A stretch of 64,000 bases of DNA from Prolixibacteraceae bacterium (GCA_019163175.1 JAFLKN010000023.1:1-64000), one strand, 5' to 3'. Counted from the first letter of the stretch, positions 10,490 to 19,718 are shown. Numbers and translations: made by a program. The notes: generated by a model not told the origin, from the sequence alone.

Positions 10490-12616
10490 CTATTCGTCAT
10501 CTTCCATCGCATCCATAATCCTGATTTTCTCTTTCAGGAATTCAATCTTCTCTTTTGTGCTGGCTATCTTCTGATTGACATCTTCAATCAAAGCCGAAGC
10601 ATTTTTGGTATTGGCAAAGAAACCAATATTATTATCAAGCAATGCCAAATCGGTTTCCATCTGTTTAAGTTTGGTCATGTATTTTTCGCGTTCAAAGCGA
10701 TTTTTATTCTGACCTTTTCCTGATGATACATTGTTTGCCACCTTATTTTTGAACTTCATCAGGTTCCGACGTTTTTCATCAATCCGGAGTGTATCAAAAT
10801 GGCGGTTAATTACATCACGAAACTCATTCTGAATAGCATCTTTATCGCGGAATGGCACATGACCAATATCGGTAAAGCGACGCTGAAAGTCTTTAAGTTT
10901 ATCCAAATCAGCACCGTCGTCGCCAGACAAAGCAAATTGTTTAACTTCTTCCAGAAGTTCCCTTTTCAATCGTAAATTTTCAGCCTGCTCACCATCAATT
11001 GATGAAAAATGTTTGGCTTTATTTTCGAAGAAGTAATCGCATGCAGCGCGGAAACGTTTCCATATTACATCAGAGAATTTACGTGGTACCGGACCAATTT
11101 CTTTCCATGCTTTCTGAATATTGATGAATTCATCAGCTGTCTTTTTCCAGTCGGTGCTGTCTTTTAAAGCTTCAGCCTGAACACATAAGTCTGTTTTCAG
11201 CTGAAGGTTATTTTGCTGTTCTTCTTTATTTTGATTGTAAAATTCGCGTTTACGATCGAAGAATTTATCCGAAGCAATGCGGAAACGTTCGTAGATTTTA
11301 TTGTTGTCCTTTTTTGGTGCAAAGCCGATTGTACGCCAAACTTTCTGAAGTTCGATCAATTCTTTTGAACGTTCATCCCAGTCGCGGTGAGCATCAATTT
11401 CGCCATTGGCAATTTCTTCAACCTTTTCACACAAAGCAACTTTAGCATCCAGATTCTTTTTCTGATCAGACTTCCGGTCTTCAAAATAATCCTGATGTTT
11501 TTTATTGATTATGGAGGTTGCAGCTTTAAAGCGCTCCCACAATTCGTCCTTTTTATCGCGTGGAACCGGACCCACTTCTCTCCACTGTTCGTGGTATTTC
11601 TGCAAAATATTGAAAGCCTTAATAATTGAAGGTTCAACCAAAAGTTCTTCAGACTTTTCGCAGATTTCCATTTTAGTCTCTAAGTTTTTCTTCAGATCCA
11701 AATCACGAAGTTCCTTATTGATCTTGATAAAATCGTAGAAATTTTCAACGTGATGATGGTAAGTATCCCACAGATCTTTCAGTTTTGCCTGAGGAACCAG
11801 TCCAATTTCTCTCCAGCGATTTTGCAAATCACGGAAATCGTGGAATGTTTTATTGATTGATTCTTTGTTATTGATCAGAGCTTTTATCTCTTCAATAATT
11901 TCATATTTTTTCTGAAGATTGACTTCTTTGGTTTCGTCAATCTTTTTATTGTGTTCACTCCTAATATCCTGATATTGTTTGAGCAGATTCCGAAGATCTA
12001 ATTCGTATGGATCAGGTTCTGCCTTAAATTCCTCAAGGTTACCTCCGGCTTCAGCAAATGCAGCTTTCTGAGCTTCAATATTTGCCCGGTAACGACGGAA
12101 GAAATTAATCTTGATCGCATCAACATCATCTTTAATACTGTCAAAATCTTCATTCTGAAGTAAATTACGCAATTCATTAATCAGATCAACTTCAGAAAGA
12201 TTTGCGTAGTCAGCAGCTTTAATTATCGGACTGCTTTCATCCAAAACATGATCTTCATGCAATTCGAGGTCCTCTTCTGAAATATCAATCAATTCTTCAA
12301 TTGACGGAATCTCTTCAAGAACTGGTTCTGCAACTGACTCCTCTATAACTTCCGGGGTACTTAATTCTTCAGTCACTTCGACAACGGATTCAACTTCAGG
12401 AGCTGTTTCTTCAACTACTTCCTGAACTGCTGATTCAACCGTTTCTGGCGCAGATTCTTCTGCAACTTCTTCAACAGCATTCTCAACTTCAGCAACTTCA
12501 ATTACTTCAGACTGTTCTACAGTTTCTTCAGCAACGATCTGATCATTAATAGTTTCTGGTTCAACGGGTGCACCACTTAACTCTTCTTTTGAGTTTTTTA
12601 GATCTTTAGGTTCCAT
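10490..12616 (-). CDS. DUF349-repeat protein with acidic N-terminus
   Basis: A 708-residue soluble, mostly helical protein. Residues about 10-125 are a low-complexity tract rich in Glu, Val, Ala and Pro without Lys or Arg, probably disordered. From about 160 on there are five DUF349-type helical repeats with signature cores WREIGLVP, WREVGPVP, WRTIGFAP, WKEIGPVP and FTDIGHVP. The C-terminus (about 610-708) is a basic segment followed by a coiled coil ending in acidic residues. No enzymatic motif is seen. The family's role is unknown to me. It is a single-gene unit with promoter and terminator on both sides. Confidence 0.9.
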   Translation of the reverse strand: MEPKDLKNSKEELSGAPVEPETINDQIVAEETVEQSEVIEVAEVENAVEEVAEESAPETVESAVQEVVEETAPEVESVVEVTEELSTPEVIEESVAEPVLEEIPSIEELIDISEEDLELHEDHVLDESSPIIKAADYANLSEVDLINELRNLLQNEDFDSIKDDVDAIKINFFRRYRANIEAQKAAFAEAGGNLEEFKAEPDPYELDLRNLLKQYQDIRSEHNKKIDETKEVNLQKKYEIIEEIKALINNKESINKTFHDFRDLQNRWREIGLVPQAKLKDLWDTYHHHVENFYDFIKINKELRDLDLKKNLETKMEICEKSEELLVEPSIIKAFNILQKYHEQWREVGPVPRDKKDELWERFKAATSIINKKHQDYFEDRKSDQKKNLDAKVALCEKVEEIANGEIDAHRDWDERSKELIELQKVWRTIGFAPKKDNNKIYERFRIASDKFFDRKREFYNQNKEEQQNNLQLKTDLCVQAEALKDSTDWKKTADEFINIQKAWKEIGPVPRKFSDVIWKRFRAACDYFFENKAKHFSSIDGEQAENLRLKRELLEEVKQFALSGDDGADLDKLKDFQRRFTDIGHVPFRDKDAIQNEFRDVINRHFDTLRIDEKRRNLMKFKNKVANNVSSGKGQNKNRFEREKYMTKLKQMETDLALLDNNIGFFANTKNASALIEDVNQKIASTKEKIEFLKEKIRIMDAMEDDE

Positions 12617-12672
12617 AACAAAATTTTAAATTACAATGTAATTAACAGAGAATAAGGTCATCTTTAAGTCTA

Positions 12673-12703
12673 CGAAAATATATATTACTAGCTAATACTC
12701 AAA
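12673..12703 (-). promoter_or_regulatory. Bacteroidota-type promoter of the DUF349 gene
   Basis: On the minus strand TTTG (12703-12700) is followed after 19 nt by TATTTTCG (12680-12673), a one-mismatch version of the TAnnTTTG -7 element. The spacing fits the primary sigma factor of the phylum. The ATG at 12616 is about 56 nt downstream. Confidence 0.6.
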
Positions 12704-12793
12704 GATTTTAATCAATAAAAGTAGAAAACAAGTGGATTAAGTAAAAAAGCCTTTCTTTTGGCCACTCCTTTTTTTGCATTTTGTCCAGATTTG

Positions 12794-12826
12794 TTTGTTT
12801 ACATTGGGTTCAGGTTGTTACTTTTG
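12794..12826 (+). promoter_or_regulatory. Bacteroidota-type promoter of trmD
   Basis: TTTG (12794-12797) is followed after 21 nt by TACTTTTG (12819-12826), an exact -7 element. Transcription would start near 12833, giving a leader of under 10 nt to the ATG at 12842. This position rules out any start upstream of it. Confidence 0.65.
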
Positions 12827-12841
12827 CAAAAAAATACTGGC

Positions 12842-13519
12842 ATGCGTATCGATATTCTAACAGTTGTTCCTGAATTGCTTGAAAGTCCGTTCAACCATTC
12901 GATCATAAAACGTGGTCGGGACAAAGGATTGGTTGAAATCCATGTCCACAACATCCGCGACTTCTCGGAAGACAAGCACCGAAGAACTGATGACTATGCG
13001 TTCAGTGGCGGTGCCGGTATGGTAATGACTATTCAGCCGATTGAAAGTGCAATCAATTCTCTGAAAGCACAGCGCGAATACGATGAGGTGATTTATACCA
13101 GTCCTGATGGAATCCAATTGACCCAGAAAGTATCGAATAAAATATCGCTCCTGAATAACATTATCATTCTTTGTGGACATTACAAAGGAATCGATCAGCG
13201 GATCAGGGAGCATTTGATAACTATGGAAATTTCTATAGGCGATTACGTGTTGACCGGAGGTGAATTGGCTGCAGCGGTTATCGTTGACAGCGTTGTCCGC
13301 CTGGTTCCTGGGGTACTTTCCGATGAAACTTCTGCCCTCACCGATTCGTTTCAGGATAATTTATTGAGCCCACCTGTTTATACCCGCCCGGCCGATTACA
13401 ACGGCTGGAAAGTACCGGAAATTTTACTTTCCGGAAATGATAAAAAAATTAATGAATGGCAGGAGCAACAAGCCTATGAACGCACCAAAAGATTAAGACC
13501 TAACTTGTTGAAAGACTAA
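12842..13519 (+). CDS. trmD: tRNA (guanine(37)-N1)-methyltransferase
   Basis: A 225-residue SPOUT methyltransferase that methylates G37 of tRNAs reading CNN codons with S-adenosylmethionine, preventing +1 frameshifting. The trefoil-knot motifs are visible: [13 protein letters not shown] and [14 protein letters not shown], followed by the conserved PQYTRP-like segment [24 protein letters not shown] start at ATG 12842 ([17 protein letters not shown]). The frame is open for 28 codons further up, but that extension contains the promoter and is not part of the family. It converges on the AddB-like gene. Confidence 0.96.
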   Translation: MRIDILTVVPELLESPFNHSIIKRGRDKGLVEIHVHNIRDFSEDKHRRTDDYAFSGGAGMVMTIQPIESAINSLKAQREYDEVIYTSPDGIQLTQKVSNKISLLNNIIILCGHYKGIDQRIREHLITMEISIGDYVLTGGELAAAVIVDSVVRLVPGVLSDETSALTDSFQDNLLSPPVYTRPADYNGWKVPEILLSGNDKKINEWQEQQAYERTKRLRPNLLKD

Positions 13520-13595
13520 AATGCTACGGGTCTCGAGTTGCGCAACCTGAAACTCTTAACATGTCTGGTTACTGAGACAGATCACTGACAACTTT

Positions 13596-16439
13596 CTATC
13601 TTCGGCAAATCTTGTTATACGGGCAATAGCTGCATTTTTCCGAGTCTTTGGTCTGGTCGTAAAGGTTTCCAACGCTAAACATTTCCGAAAGAACTTCAGC
13701 AAAAACGCTAGCGAATTCATCTTTGACCCGTTGAAAAATCAATTTTTCGCCCTGATAAATGACATTCGGAACAAACTGTTCATTAAACAGATCGTCGAGC
13801 TTATAAATAGCCGGGTAAATGGGATCCTGATTTTCCGAACGACTTAAAATATCGGAATAGATCAACGTCTGGAAGATTTCTTTTCGACGATCGTAATAAT
13901 TACGGTCCACCAACTGCGACCATTCCTTGAAATCAAGTTTCAGATTTCGCCCCGTTTTGTAGTCGATAATCCGCAGGCCTTCTGCCGTTCGATCCATCCG
14001 GTCTATAATTCCTCCAATACGAACTTTCAGTTTCTTATCACCTGAAACAACCTGATAATCTGCAAAATATTCCTTTTCGAGACTCACCACCTCGAATGGG
14101 GCAAATTGAATATCGTTTTCGAGCAACTGAAGAATGTACTCACGAATGTGCGAAGCTATCAAAATGCTTTGTCCGCTCAATTTCAGTTTGGAAGCTTCTT
14201 CCGGAGTCATTTGGTAATATTTTACGGCTACCGACTCCAAAACTACCGCTTCGATTCTCCGTCGATCGGCCTGCAGTAGCTTCAGGGCATGAGCTTCAAC
14301 AGTTTTATTTTCAAATGGCCGGTATAACAGTTCGATGGCGTAATGGAACAAGTTTCCGAAAAGTACTGCATCAATTTCTTCCTTCAATTCTTCCGTTTCC
14401 TTAATTCCTGCAATGTATTTAAAGTAAAACTTAAGTTTGCATTCCAAATAAGTATTGATAGCACTCGGACTCAGATTTTTTTCAGAATACCTTGAAATCA
14501 ATTTTTGGATATGCGATTCATTGGCTTCAACCCGAATAGGTTCGTTGGTTGTACCTTTAAAGTTAAAGCTCAGGTTCAGCTCATCAATTTCAAATTCCGA
14601 ATCGTATAAAAGCTGGTACAAAAACCGGCTTTTTTCTGAAGACGAAATTCCTTCAGTAATTGAATTATAAACGATTACCGTATTCTCTGTGCGCTGAATC
14701 AAGCAGTAAAAATAGTAGGCATACATCGCATCGCGGTCTTCGTATGTTGGCATTCCAAAACCTTTCCGAAGATGGTAGGGCACAAAGGAATGACCGGCAG
14801 CTATTCGCGGTAGAAATCCTTCGTTAGCCGAAAAAAGCACCAAATTCTGAAAATCGAGACAGCGTGTTTCAAGCAATCCCATAATCTGTAATCCGGTGAG
14901 AGGTTCGCCTTCAAACGGAATCGAAATTCGCCGTAAACTCTGATCGAGTAATCGGAACATGATCTTAACCGGAAAATCAGGAACATTCAATCCGCTCAAA
15001 GTATCCTTCAGACGTTGAATGGCCAGAAAAGCCTGAAACAAATATTCCGATTCCAATTTAACCTGTTCGTCTTCCGCCGGATTAAATTTAAGCGACAACT
15101 CTTTCAATATGTCCAGAAAATAATCGAGAATACCGGTCCAGTTATCCGAAGCGGAGAATATTTTTTTCAGGAATGGGCTAAAATTCAATTCGGCAGCATC
15201 GATATAAACCTTGTTTTTTTTGTGAACAACAGCCACAAACGATTTAATTTCAGCATTTACCACAAATTGATGATTCAGCAAGGCAACCACCGGTTTGTAA
15301 TAAAACACGGGTGATTTTGCCGATTTGCGAATGTTCTTCTGCAAACTGATGAGCTGCGAAATAAAACCGTAAACCGGAGTGTTCACAAACGGATAACCCA
15401 TCGTGATATTGATGTCGGTAAAGCTTTTGCCTACCGAAGAAATCACCGGAATCAGCAGGTTTTCATCAGCCAGAACAAAGGCCGTATTGTCGAAACGATT
15501 ATTAATCGGGAAGCTCTTCAGAACCTGCGGTAGATTAATGGCCTGTGCCTGAGTGATGTTTCCGGGAACCGAAACCAGTGTAATTTTTCGGGGTCTTTCC
15601 GACTCCAAATTTTCAGGAACAAAACCTTTGGGCGCAGGAAACAAAATACGGTTGGTTCGAAGGAAACGGCCAGCTTCATTTTCCGGATCTTTCAAATAGA
15701 AGTCGGCATAATCCCAGAAAAACATAGCCCGACCCTGATCATACAGCTTCCTGAAGATCGTTTTTTCGCACTCATTTAAAGCATTGAAACCCACAAAAAC
15801 ATATTTTTTGGCGGTCAATCCTACAATTCGCTGTTTGTTCAGGGCTTCCGCCACCTCGCGGTAAATCATTCCGGAATAAGCAATTTGCTCCAGTTTCAGC
15901 GCTTCCCGAAACCGGTGATAAATAGCAGCCAGTTTAATCCAGATCGCAATAAACTTTTCCTTGTTAAACGAATGCGGCACTTTATCCAGATTTCCCCAAA
16001 ATTCGTCAATAGCCCGTTTCTGTTCCTCGGTCAGGTAATCAAATTGATTTTCGAGCTCCTTCAAATCCGAAATATTCCGGAACAAATCATCTGCATTAAG
16101 CAGGTATTTATCCACATCGTCAAAATCGGCCAACAAAATTTCGCCCCAGAAAAAAAACTCGTCCAACGGCTCCTGATGGCCGGTTTCTTTGGCATAAACC
16201 TCCTGAAGTTTCAGTACGAGTGATACCGAATCAGCCTGCTGCAAGCCCGTCAGCGATGAAATCAACTCGTTGATGGTAATTATTTCAGGTGAAAGAATTG
16301 GTTTTTCAATCAGTTCATTCAGGTAAGCAGTAAAAAAAACGCCCGCTCTCCTACCCGGAAAAACCAGGCAATATTCGCTCAATTCTGAACGATGGTGGGT
16401 ATAGATGTAGTCGGCAACTTGCCTCAAAAATGGGTTCAT
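13596..16439 (-). CDS. AddB-like PD-(D/E)XK exonuclease with iron-sulfur cluster
   Basis: A 947-residue protein with an N-terminal UvrD-like helicase fold whose Walker A is degenerate (FPGRRAGVFF, no GKT/S), so it should not hydrolyse ATP. A C-terminal RecB-family nuclease domain carries the motif RIIDYKTGRN (Asp826, Lys828). Four cysteines, Cys667 (YLECKLKF) and Cys936, Cys939, Cys945 (CSYCPYNKIC), fit the 4Fe-4S staple known from AddB. AddB partners AddA, an active UvrD helicase-nuclease, in double-strand break resection. No addA-like gene is adjacent: the neighbours are trmD (convergent) and a secreted transferase (divergent), so AddA would have to be encoded elsewhere. Function by family, well supported. 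Confidence 0.9.
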   Translation of the reverse strand: MNPFLRQVADYIYTHHRSELSEYCLVFPGRRAGVFFTAYLNELIEKPILSPEIITINELISSLTGLQQADSVSLVLKLQEVYAKETGHQEPLDEFFFWGEILLADFDDVDKYLLNADDLFRNISDLKELENQFDYLTEEQKRAIDEFWGNLDKVPHSFNKEKFIAIWIKLAAIYHRFREALKLEQIAYSGMIYREVAEALNKQRIVGLTAKKYVFVGFNALNECEKTIFRKLYDQGRAMFFWDYADFYLKDPENEAGRFLRTNRILFPAPKGFVPENLESERPRKITLVSVPGNITQAQAINLPQVLKSFPINNRFDNTAFVLADENLLIPVISSVGKSFTDINITMGYPFVNTPVYGFISQLISLQKNIRKSAKSPVFYYKPVVALLNHQFVVNAEIKSFVAVVHKKNKVYIDAAELNFSPFLKKIFSASDNWTGILDYFLDILKELSLKFNPAEDEQVKLESEYLFQAFLAIQRLKDTLSGLNVPDFPVKIMFRLLDQSLRRISIPFEGEPLTGLQIMGLLETRCLDFQNLVLFSANEGFLPRIAAGHSFVPYHLRKGFGMPTYEDRDAMYAYYFYCLIQRTENTVIVYNSITEGISSSEKSRFLYQLLYDSEFEIDELNLSFNFKGTTNEPIRVEANESHIQKLISRYSEKNLSPSAINTYLECKLKFYFKYIAGIKETEELKEEIDAVLFGNLFHYAIELLYRPFENKTVEAHALKLLQADRRRIEAVVLESVAVKYYQMTPEEASKLKLSGQSILIASHIREYILQLLENDIQFAPFEVVSLEKEYFADYQVVSGDKKLKVRIGGIIDRMDRTAEGLRIIDYKTGRNLKLDFKEWSQLVDRNYYDRRKEIFQTLIYSDILSRSENQDPIYPAIYKLDDLFNEQFVPNVIYQGEKLIFQRVKDEFASVFAEVLSEMFSVGNLYDQTKDSEKCSYCPYNKICRR

Positions 16440-16573
16440 AAAGAAATATTTCGATGTTTATCTGGTATTGGTGCCTAAAGGTAGAATTAAATATTTTCTC
16501 TTCAGTGCGAAAAATTCAGGACAATTTTTAATCCAATCATTTTTAGTATTTTGGAGTTTCAAAATTTCACGAA

Positions 16574-18262
16574 ATGAAACACTCAATTCTTTTGCTCATC
16601 ACGCTTTGCAGCATGGTATTATCAAATGCCCAAGACCGCATTACAGGGCTACCATTTGCCACCCGTTCAGAAGTTATTGCACAGCATGGTATGGCTTGTA
16701 CGAGTCAGCCATTGGCCACTCAAGCCGCACTCGATATACTCAAAGCGGGTGGAAATGCCATTGATGCTGCCATCGCAGCCAATGCGGTACTCGGACTGGT
16801 TGAACCCACCGGGAATGGCATTGGTGGCGATATTTTTGCTATAGTATGGGATGCCAAAACTCAGAAATTATACGGACTAAATGCAAGTGGGCGTTCACCA
16901 TACGATTTATCGCTGCAATATTTCATCGATAAAGGAATAAAAAAAGTACCGTCGCACGGACCGCTTTCGGTATCGGTACCGGGATGCGTGGATGGCTGGT
17001 TCGAACTGAATAAAAAATTTGGAAAACTTCCAATGTCGGAGATTCTAAAACCGGCCATTAGTTATGCCAGTGAAGGATTTCCGTTGAGTGAAGTGATTGC
17101 CTACTACTGGAATTCGAACTCGAAGCTATTGGAAAATTATACCGGATTTAAAGAAATTTACATGCCAAATGGGAAAGCTCCGGCCAAAGGCGAAGTATTT
17201 AAAAATCCGTATCTGGCAGCTACACTCGAAAAGATTGCCAAAGGTGGACGCGATGCTTTTTACAAAGGTGAGATTGCTCAAAAAATTGTGGATTATGTCC
17301 GCAAAGAAGGTGGATTTTTCAGTATGCGCGATTTTGAAGATCATCATTCCGATTGGATTGAGCCGGTTTCGACCAATTACCGTGGTTACGATGTTTGGGA
17401 ATTGCCGCCAAACGGACAAGGAATAGCCGTGCTTCAAATTCTGAACATCCTTGAAAACTACGACATCAAGTCGATGGGATTTGGTAGTGCGGAGTACATT
17501 CATACGTTTGTGGAAGCTAAGAAGCTGGCATTCGAGGATCGGGCTAAATTTTATGCCGATCCAGATTTCAACAAACTCCCGATAAAAGGACTGATCTCGA
17601 AAGAATATGCCAATGAACGGAATAAACTGATCAACCCTAATCGTTCGGCCAAAGTATATCCTGCCGGAAATCCGGAGCATGGGAATACCATTTACCTGAC
17701 TACCGCAGATAAGGATGGAAATATGGTTTCTCTCATTCAGAGCAATTACCGTGGAATGGGTTCAGGAATGACCCCTGGAAAATTGGGTTTTATTCTTCAG
17801 GATCGAGGTGAAATGTTTTCACTCGACCCCAATCACATGAATAAATTCGAGCCACACAAAAGGCCTTTCCATACCATCATTCCGGCATTTATTACCAAAG
17901 ATGGTCAGCCATTTATCAGCTTCGGACTGATGGGCGGATCGATGCAGCCACAAGGGCATGTTCAGATGGTGGTGAATTTAATCGACTTCGGAATGAACCT
18001 TCAGGAAGCGGGCGATGCTCCCCGAATTTGTCACGAAGGATCGAGCGAACCAACCGACGAAAAAATGACCGATGGCGGTATTGTTTACCTCGAAAGCGGG
18101 TTCGATTATGAAACGGTACGCAAATTGTTAGGGAAAGGTCACAAGATAGAATATACCAACGGCATTTATGGCGGCTATCAGGCGATCAAATGGGATGCGA
18201 AGAACAAAGTTTATTTTGGCGCCTCCGAATCGCGAAAAGACGGACAGGCCGCAGGGTATTGA
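16574..18262 (+). CDS. Periplasmic gamma-glutamyltransferase family protein
   Basis: A 562-residue Ntn-hydrolase precursor with a signal peptide (residues 1-19). The family cleaves itself before a threonine that then attacks gamma-glutamyl or related amide substrates. Aligning on DKDGN, the nucleophile is Thr372 in HGNTIYLTTADKDGN; the second Thr of the usual TTH motif is Ile here. The small subunit has GLMGGSMQPQGHVQ, which resembles YwrD-like or cephalosporin-acylase-like members more than classical GGT. Substrate may therefore be a gamma-glutamyl compound or another N-acyl compound. It is divergent from the AddB-like gene and followed by a palindromic repeat. Confidence 0.9.
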   Translation: MKHSILLLITLCSMVLSNAQDRITGLPFATRSEVIAQHGMACTSQPLATQAALDILKAGGNAIDAAIAANAVLGLVEPTGNGIGGDIFAIVWDAKTQKLYGLNASGRSPYDLSLQYFIDKGIKKVPSHGPLSVSVPGCVDGWFELNKKFGKLPMSEILKPAISYASEGFPLSEVIAYYWNSNSKLLENYTGFKEIYMPNGKAPAKGEVFKNPYLAATLEKIAKGGRDAFYKGEIAQKIVDYVRKEGGFFSMRDFEDHHSDWIEPVSTNYRGYDVWELPPNGQGIAVLQILNILENYDIKSMGFGSAEYIHTFVEAKKLAFEDRAKFYADPDFNKLPIKGLISKEYANERNKLINPNRSAKVYPAGNPEHGNTIYLTTADKDGNMVSLIQSNYRGMGSGMTPGKLGFILQDRGEMFSLDPNHMNKFEPHKRPFHTIIPAFITKDGQPFISFGLMGGSMQPQGHVQMVVNLIDFGMNLQEAGDAPRICHEGSSEPTDEKMTDGGIVYLESGFDYETVRKLLGKGHKIEYTNGIYGGYQAIKWDAKNKVYFGASESRKDGQAAGY

Positions 18263-18277
18263 TGAAATGAAGAAAGA

Positions 18278-18357
18278 TTGTCATTGGTAGTCACTAAGTC
18301 ATTTATGGTCATTGATTGTAGTACCGAAATGACGAACCTAATGACTATGAATGACAA
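18278..18357. repeat. Imperfect palindromic intergenic repeat, copy 1
   Basis: The left arm (18278-18304, TTGTCATTGGTAGTCACT...) and right arm (18327-18357, ...AATGACTATGAATGACAA) are reverse complements with few mismatches; TTGTCATT and TAGTCA are conserved in both. Two AATGACCAT direct repeats follow (18361-18380), with a complementary ATGGTCATT at 18305-18313. A related element lies at 39784-39877. Both occupy gaps between co-directional genes, directly after the upstream stop codon. Confidence 0.65.
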
Positions 18358-18401
18358 TTAAATGACCATTTAATGACCATATATTTACAAAAACAGAAAA
18401 C

Positions 18402-19106
18402 ATGAAAACAAGAATTTTAGTTTTACTCATTGCTTTGCTTCCGCTTCTGGCAATGAGTCAGGAAAACACAACAGGCAAAGAAACGCCCTACATTGAAGTC
18501 GTTGGAACCGGAGAAATGGAAATTGTTCCTGATCAGATTTACATTTCGTTTACCCTGAAGGAACGGTTTGAAGGGAAAAAGAAAATTGAACTGGAAGATC
18601 AGGAAAAAGAGATGAAGAAAAGGTTGATAAAAATGGACATTGACCTGAAAGATCTGCAACTGGCTGATGCCAATTCCGATTTTATCACCATCAAACGGAA
18701 AAAGACTGATGTGATTGCATCCAAAGATTATCTTTTGAAAGTATCAACTACCGGAACATTGGGTAAAGTTTTCGAGTTGCTTGATGAAATTAATGCATTT
18801 AATGCCAACATTCAACGGGTCGATCATTCTGAAATCAAACGGTTCAAGAAAGAAGTCAAAATGCTGGCCGTTCAGGAAGCTAAAGAAAAAGCAGGATATT
18901 TATTGTCGGCTATTGGCGAAACCGTCGGAAAACCACTCTTTATTCAGGAACGCGAATCGTATGACGAATTTCAACCCATGCGAAAATCAGCTGTAATGAT
19001 GAACATGGTTATGGATGCTGCTCCTGCAGAAGAAGCATTGCCTGAATTGTCATTCCAGAAAATCAAGCTGAAATATTCGGTATTTGCAAGGTTTGCAATC
19101 AAGTAA
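18402..19106 (+). CDS. SIMPL (DUF541) domain exported protein
   Basis: A 234-residue protein with a signal peptide (residues 1-18, MKTRILVLLIALLPLLAM). The body is one SIMPL/DUF541 domain, a periplasmic or envelope fold whose best-known members have oxidative-stress or signalling roles; no catalytic residues are defined. The domain opens with YIEVVGTGEMEIVPDQIYISF, the typical first strand pair, and ends with KLKYSVFARFAIK. The start is fixed by the signal peptide. It is followed by a bidirectional terminator shared with the convergent cytochrome gene. Confidence 0.88.
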   Translation: MKTRILVLLIALLPLLAMSQENTTGKETPYIEVVGTGEMEIVPDQIYISFTLKERFEGKKKIELEDQEKEMKKRLIKMDIDLKDLQLADANSDFITIKRKKTDVIASKDYLLKVSTTGTLGKVFELLDEINAFNANIQRVDHSEIKRFKKEVKMLAVQEAKEKAGYLLSAIGETVGKPLFIQERESYDEFQPMRKSAVMMNMVMDAAPAEEALPELSFQKIKLKYSVFARFAIK

Positions 19107-19121
19107 ACAAGGCTAAGGTTA

Positions 19122-19168
19122 AAAGTGAAAAGGCAAAAGTGAAATTTCTACTTTTGCCTTTTTACTTT
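19122..19168. terminator. Bidirectional terminator between SIMPL and cytochrome genes
   Basis: A 19-bp stem (19122-19140 with 19150-19168) contains a single G-T wobble and a 9-nt loop. The arms are A/T-rich around a GGC/GCC core. It lies between two convergent stop codons. Its right arm is identical over 19 nt to 37368-37386. Confidence 0.8.
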
Positions 19169-19185
19169 ATACTTTTTACTTGCGT

Positions 19186-19668
19186 TTATCTCCCACTTCT
19201 TATTTTATTAACCATTTCGGGAGTAACAGCTTCAAAATCATTACCAAAACTTGAACGGATATAAGAAAGTACATCGGCTATTTCTTCGTCAGTTAATTGC
19301 GCATGTGAAGGCATGAAATTTTTGTACACTTCGCCGTTAACTTCAATTTTTCCGGTCAATCCTTTCATCATAATAGCAATCAATTCAGCAGGCTCTTTGC
19401 CTACCCAGCTTCCCGGAGTGAGTGGCGGATGCATATTCGGCACTCCCGATCCGTCAGACTGATGGCAGGTTAAACAATATTTTACATAAACAGCTTTACC
19501 CGGATGAACTTTTTCAGCAGACTGAGCCGGAAGATTTTTATTGATTTCACTCGCCAGTTGTTCAGAACTAATGGATTCAACCTTTTTAGGTTCAGAATTA
19601 TTTTTACAAGAAATGATAGAAAATACCAATACAACACTGAATATTAACTGATTAATTTTCCGCTTCAT
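19186..19668 (-). CDS. Class I cytochrome c lipoprotein
   Basis: A 160-residue c-type cytochrome. A lipoprotein signal ends at SIISC (Cys21), so it is predicted to be anchored in the membrane facing the periplasm. Heme attaches at CLTCH (Cys65, Cys68, His69) and the distal ligand is probably Met119 in KNFMPSH. It lies 50 nt downstream of the sugar dehydrogenase on the same strand and is the obvious electron acceptor for it. The fold matches the SoxX/cytochrome-c-551 class of small dehydrogenase partners. Confidence 0.92.
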   Translation of the reverse strand: MKRKINQLIFSVVLVFSIISCKNNSEPKKVESISSEQLASEINKNLPAQSAEKVHPGKAVYVKYCLTCHQSDGSGVPNMHPPLTPGSWVGKEPAELIAIMMKGLTGKIEVNGEVYKNFMPSHAQLTDEEIADVLSYIRSSFGNDFEAVTPEMVNKIRSGR

Positions 19669-19718
19669 TTTTTTGTTTATGATTTAAGTGTTCAAGATAA
19701 AACAATTTGGTAAATAAA

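Noticed and set aside
12757-12780. TTGGCC...TTTGCA resembling a sigma-54 -24/-12 promoter before trmD
   Set aside because: The GG and GC are about 16 nt apart instead of the required 12, and a better -33/-7 promoter lies just downstream.
12758-12841. 28-codon N-terminal extension of trmD
   Set aside because: It overlaps the promoter and has no similarity to the family, whose N-terminus matches [11 protein letters not shown].
13564-13580. TGTCT/AGACA hairpin between trmD and the AddB-like gene
   Set aside because: A 5-bp stem without a T-tract is within chance expectation.
14096-14404. Long open frame antisense to the AddB-like gene
   Set aside because: Several frames of 60-185 codons run opposite to or out of frame with strong genes (also near 17126-17680 and 34597-35166); none shows a recognisable domain, promoter or codon pattern.
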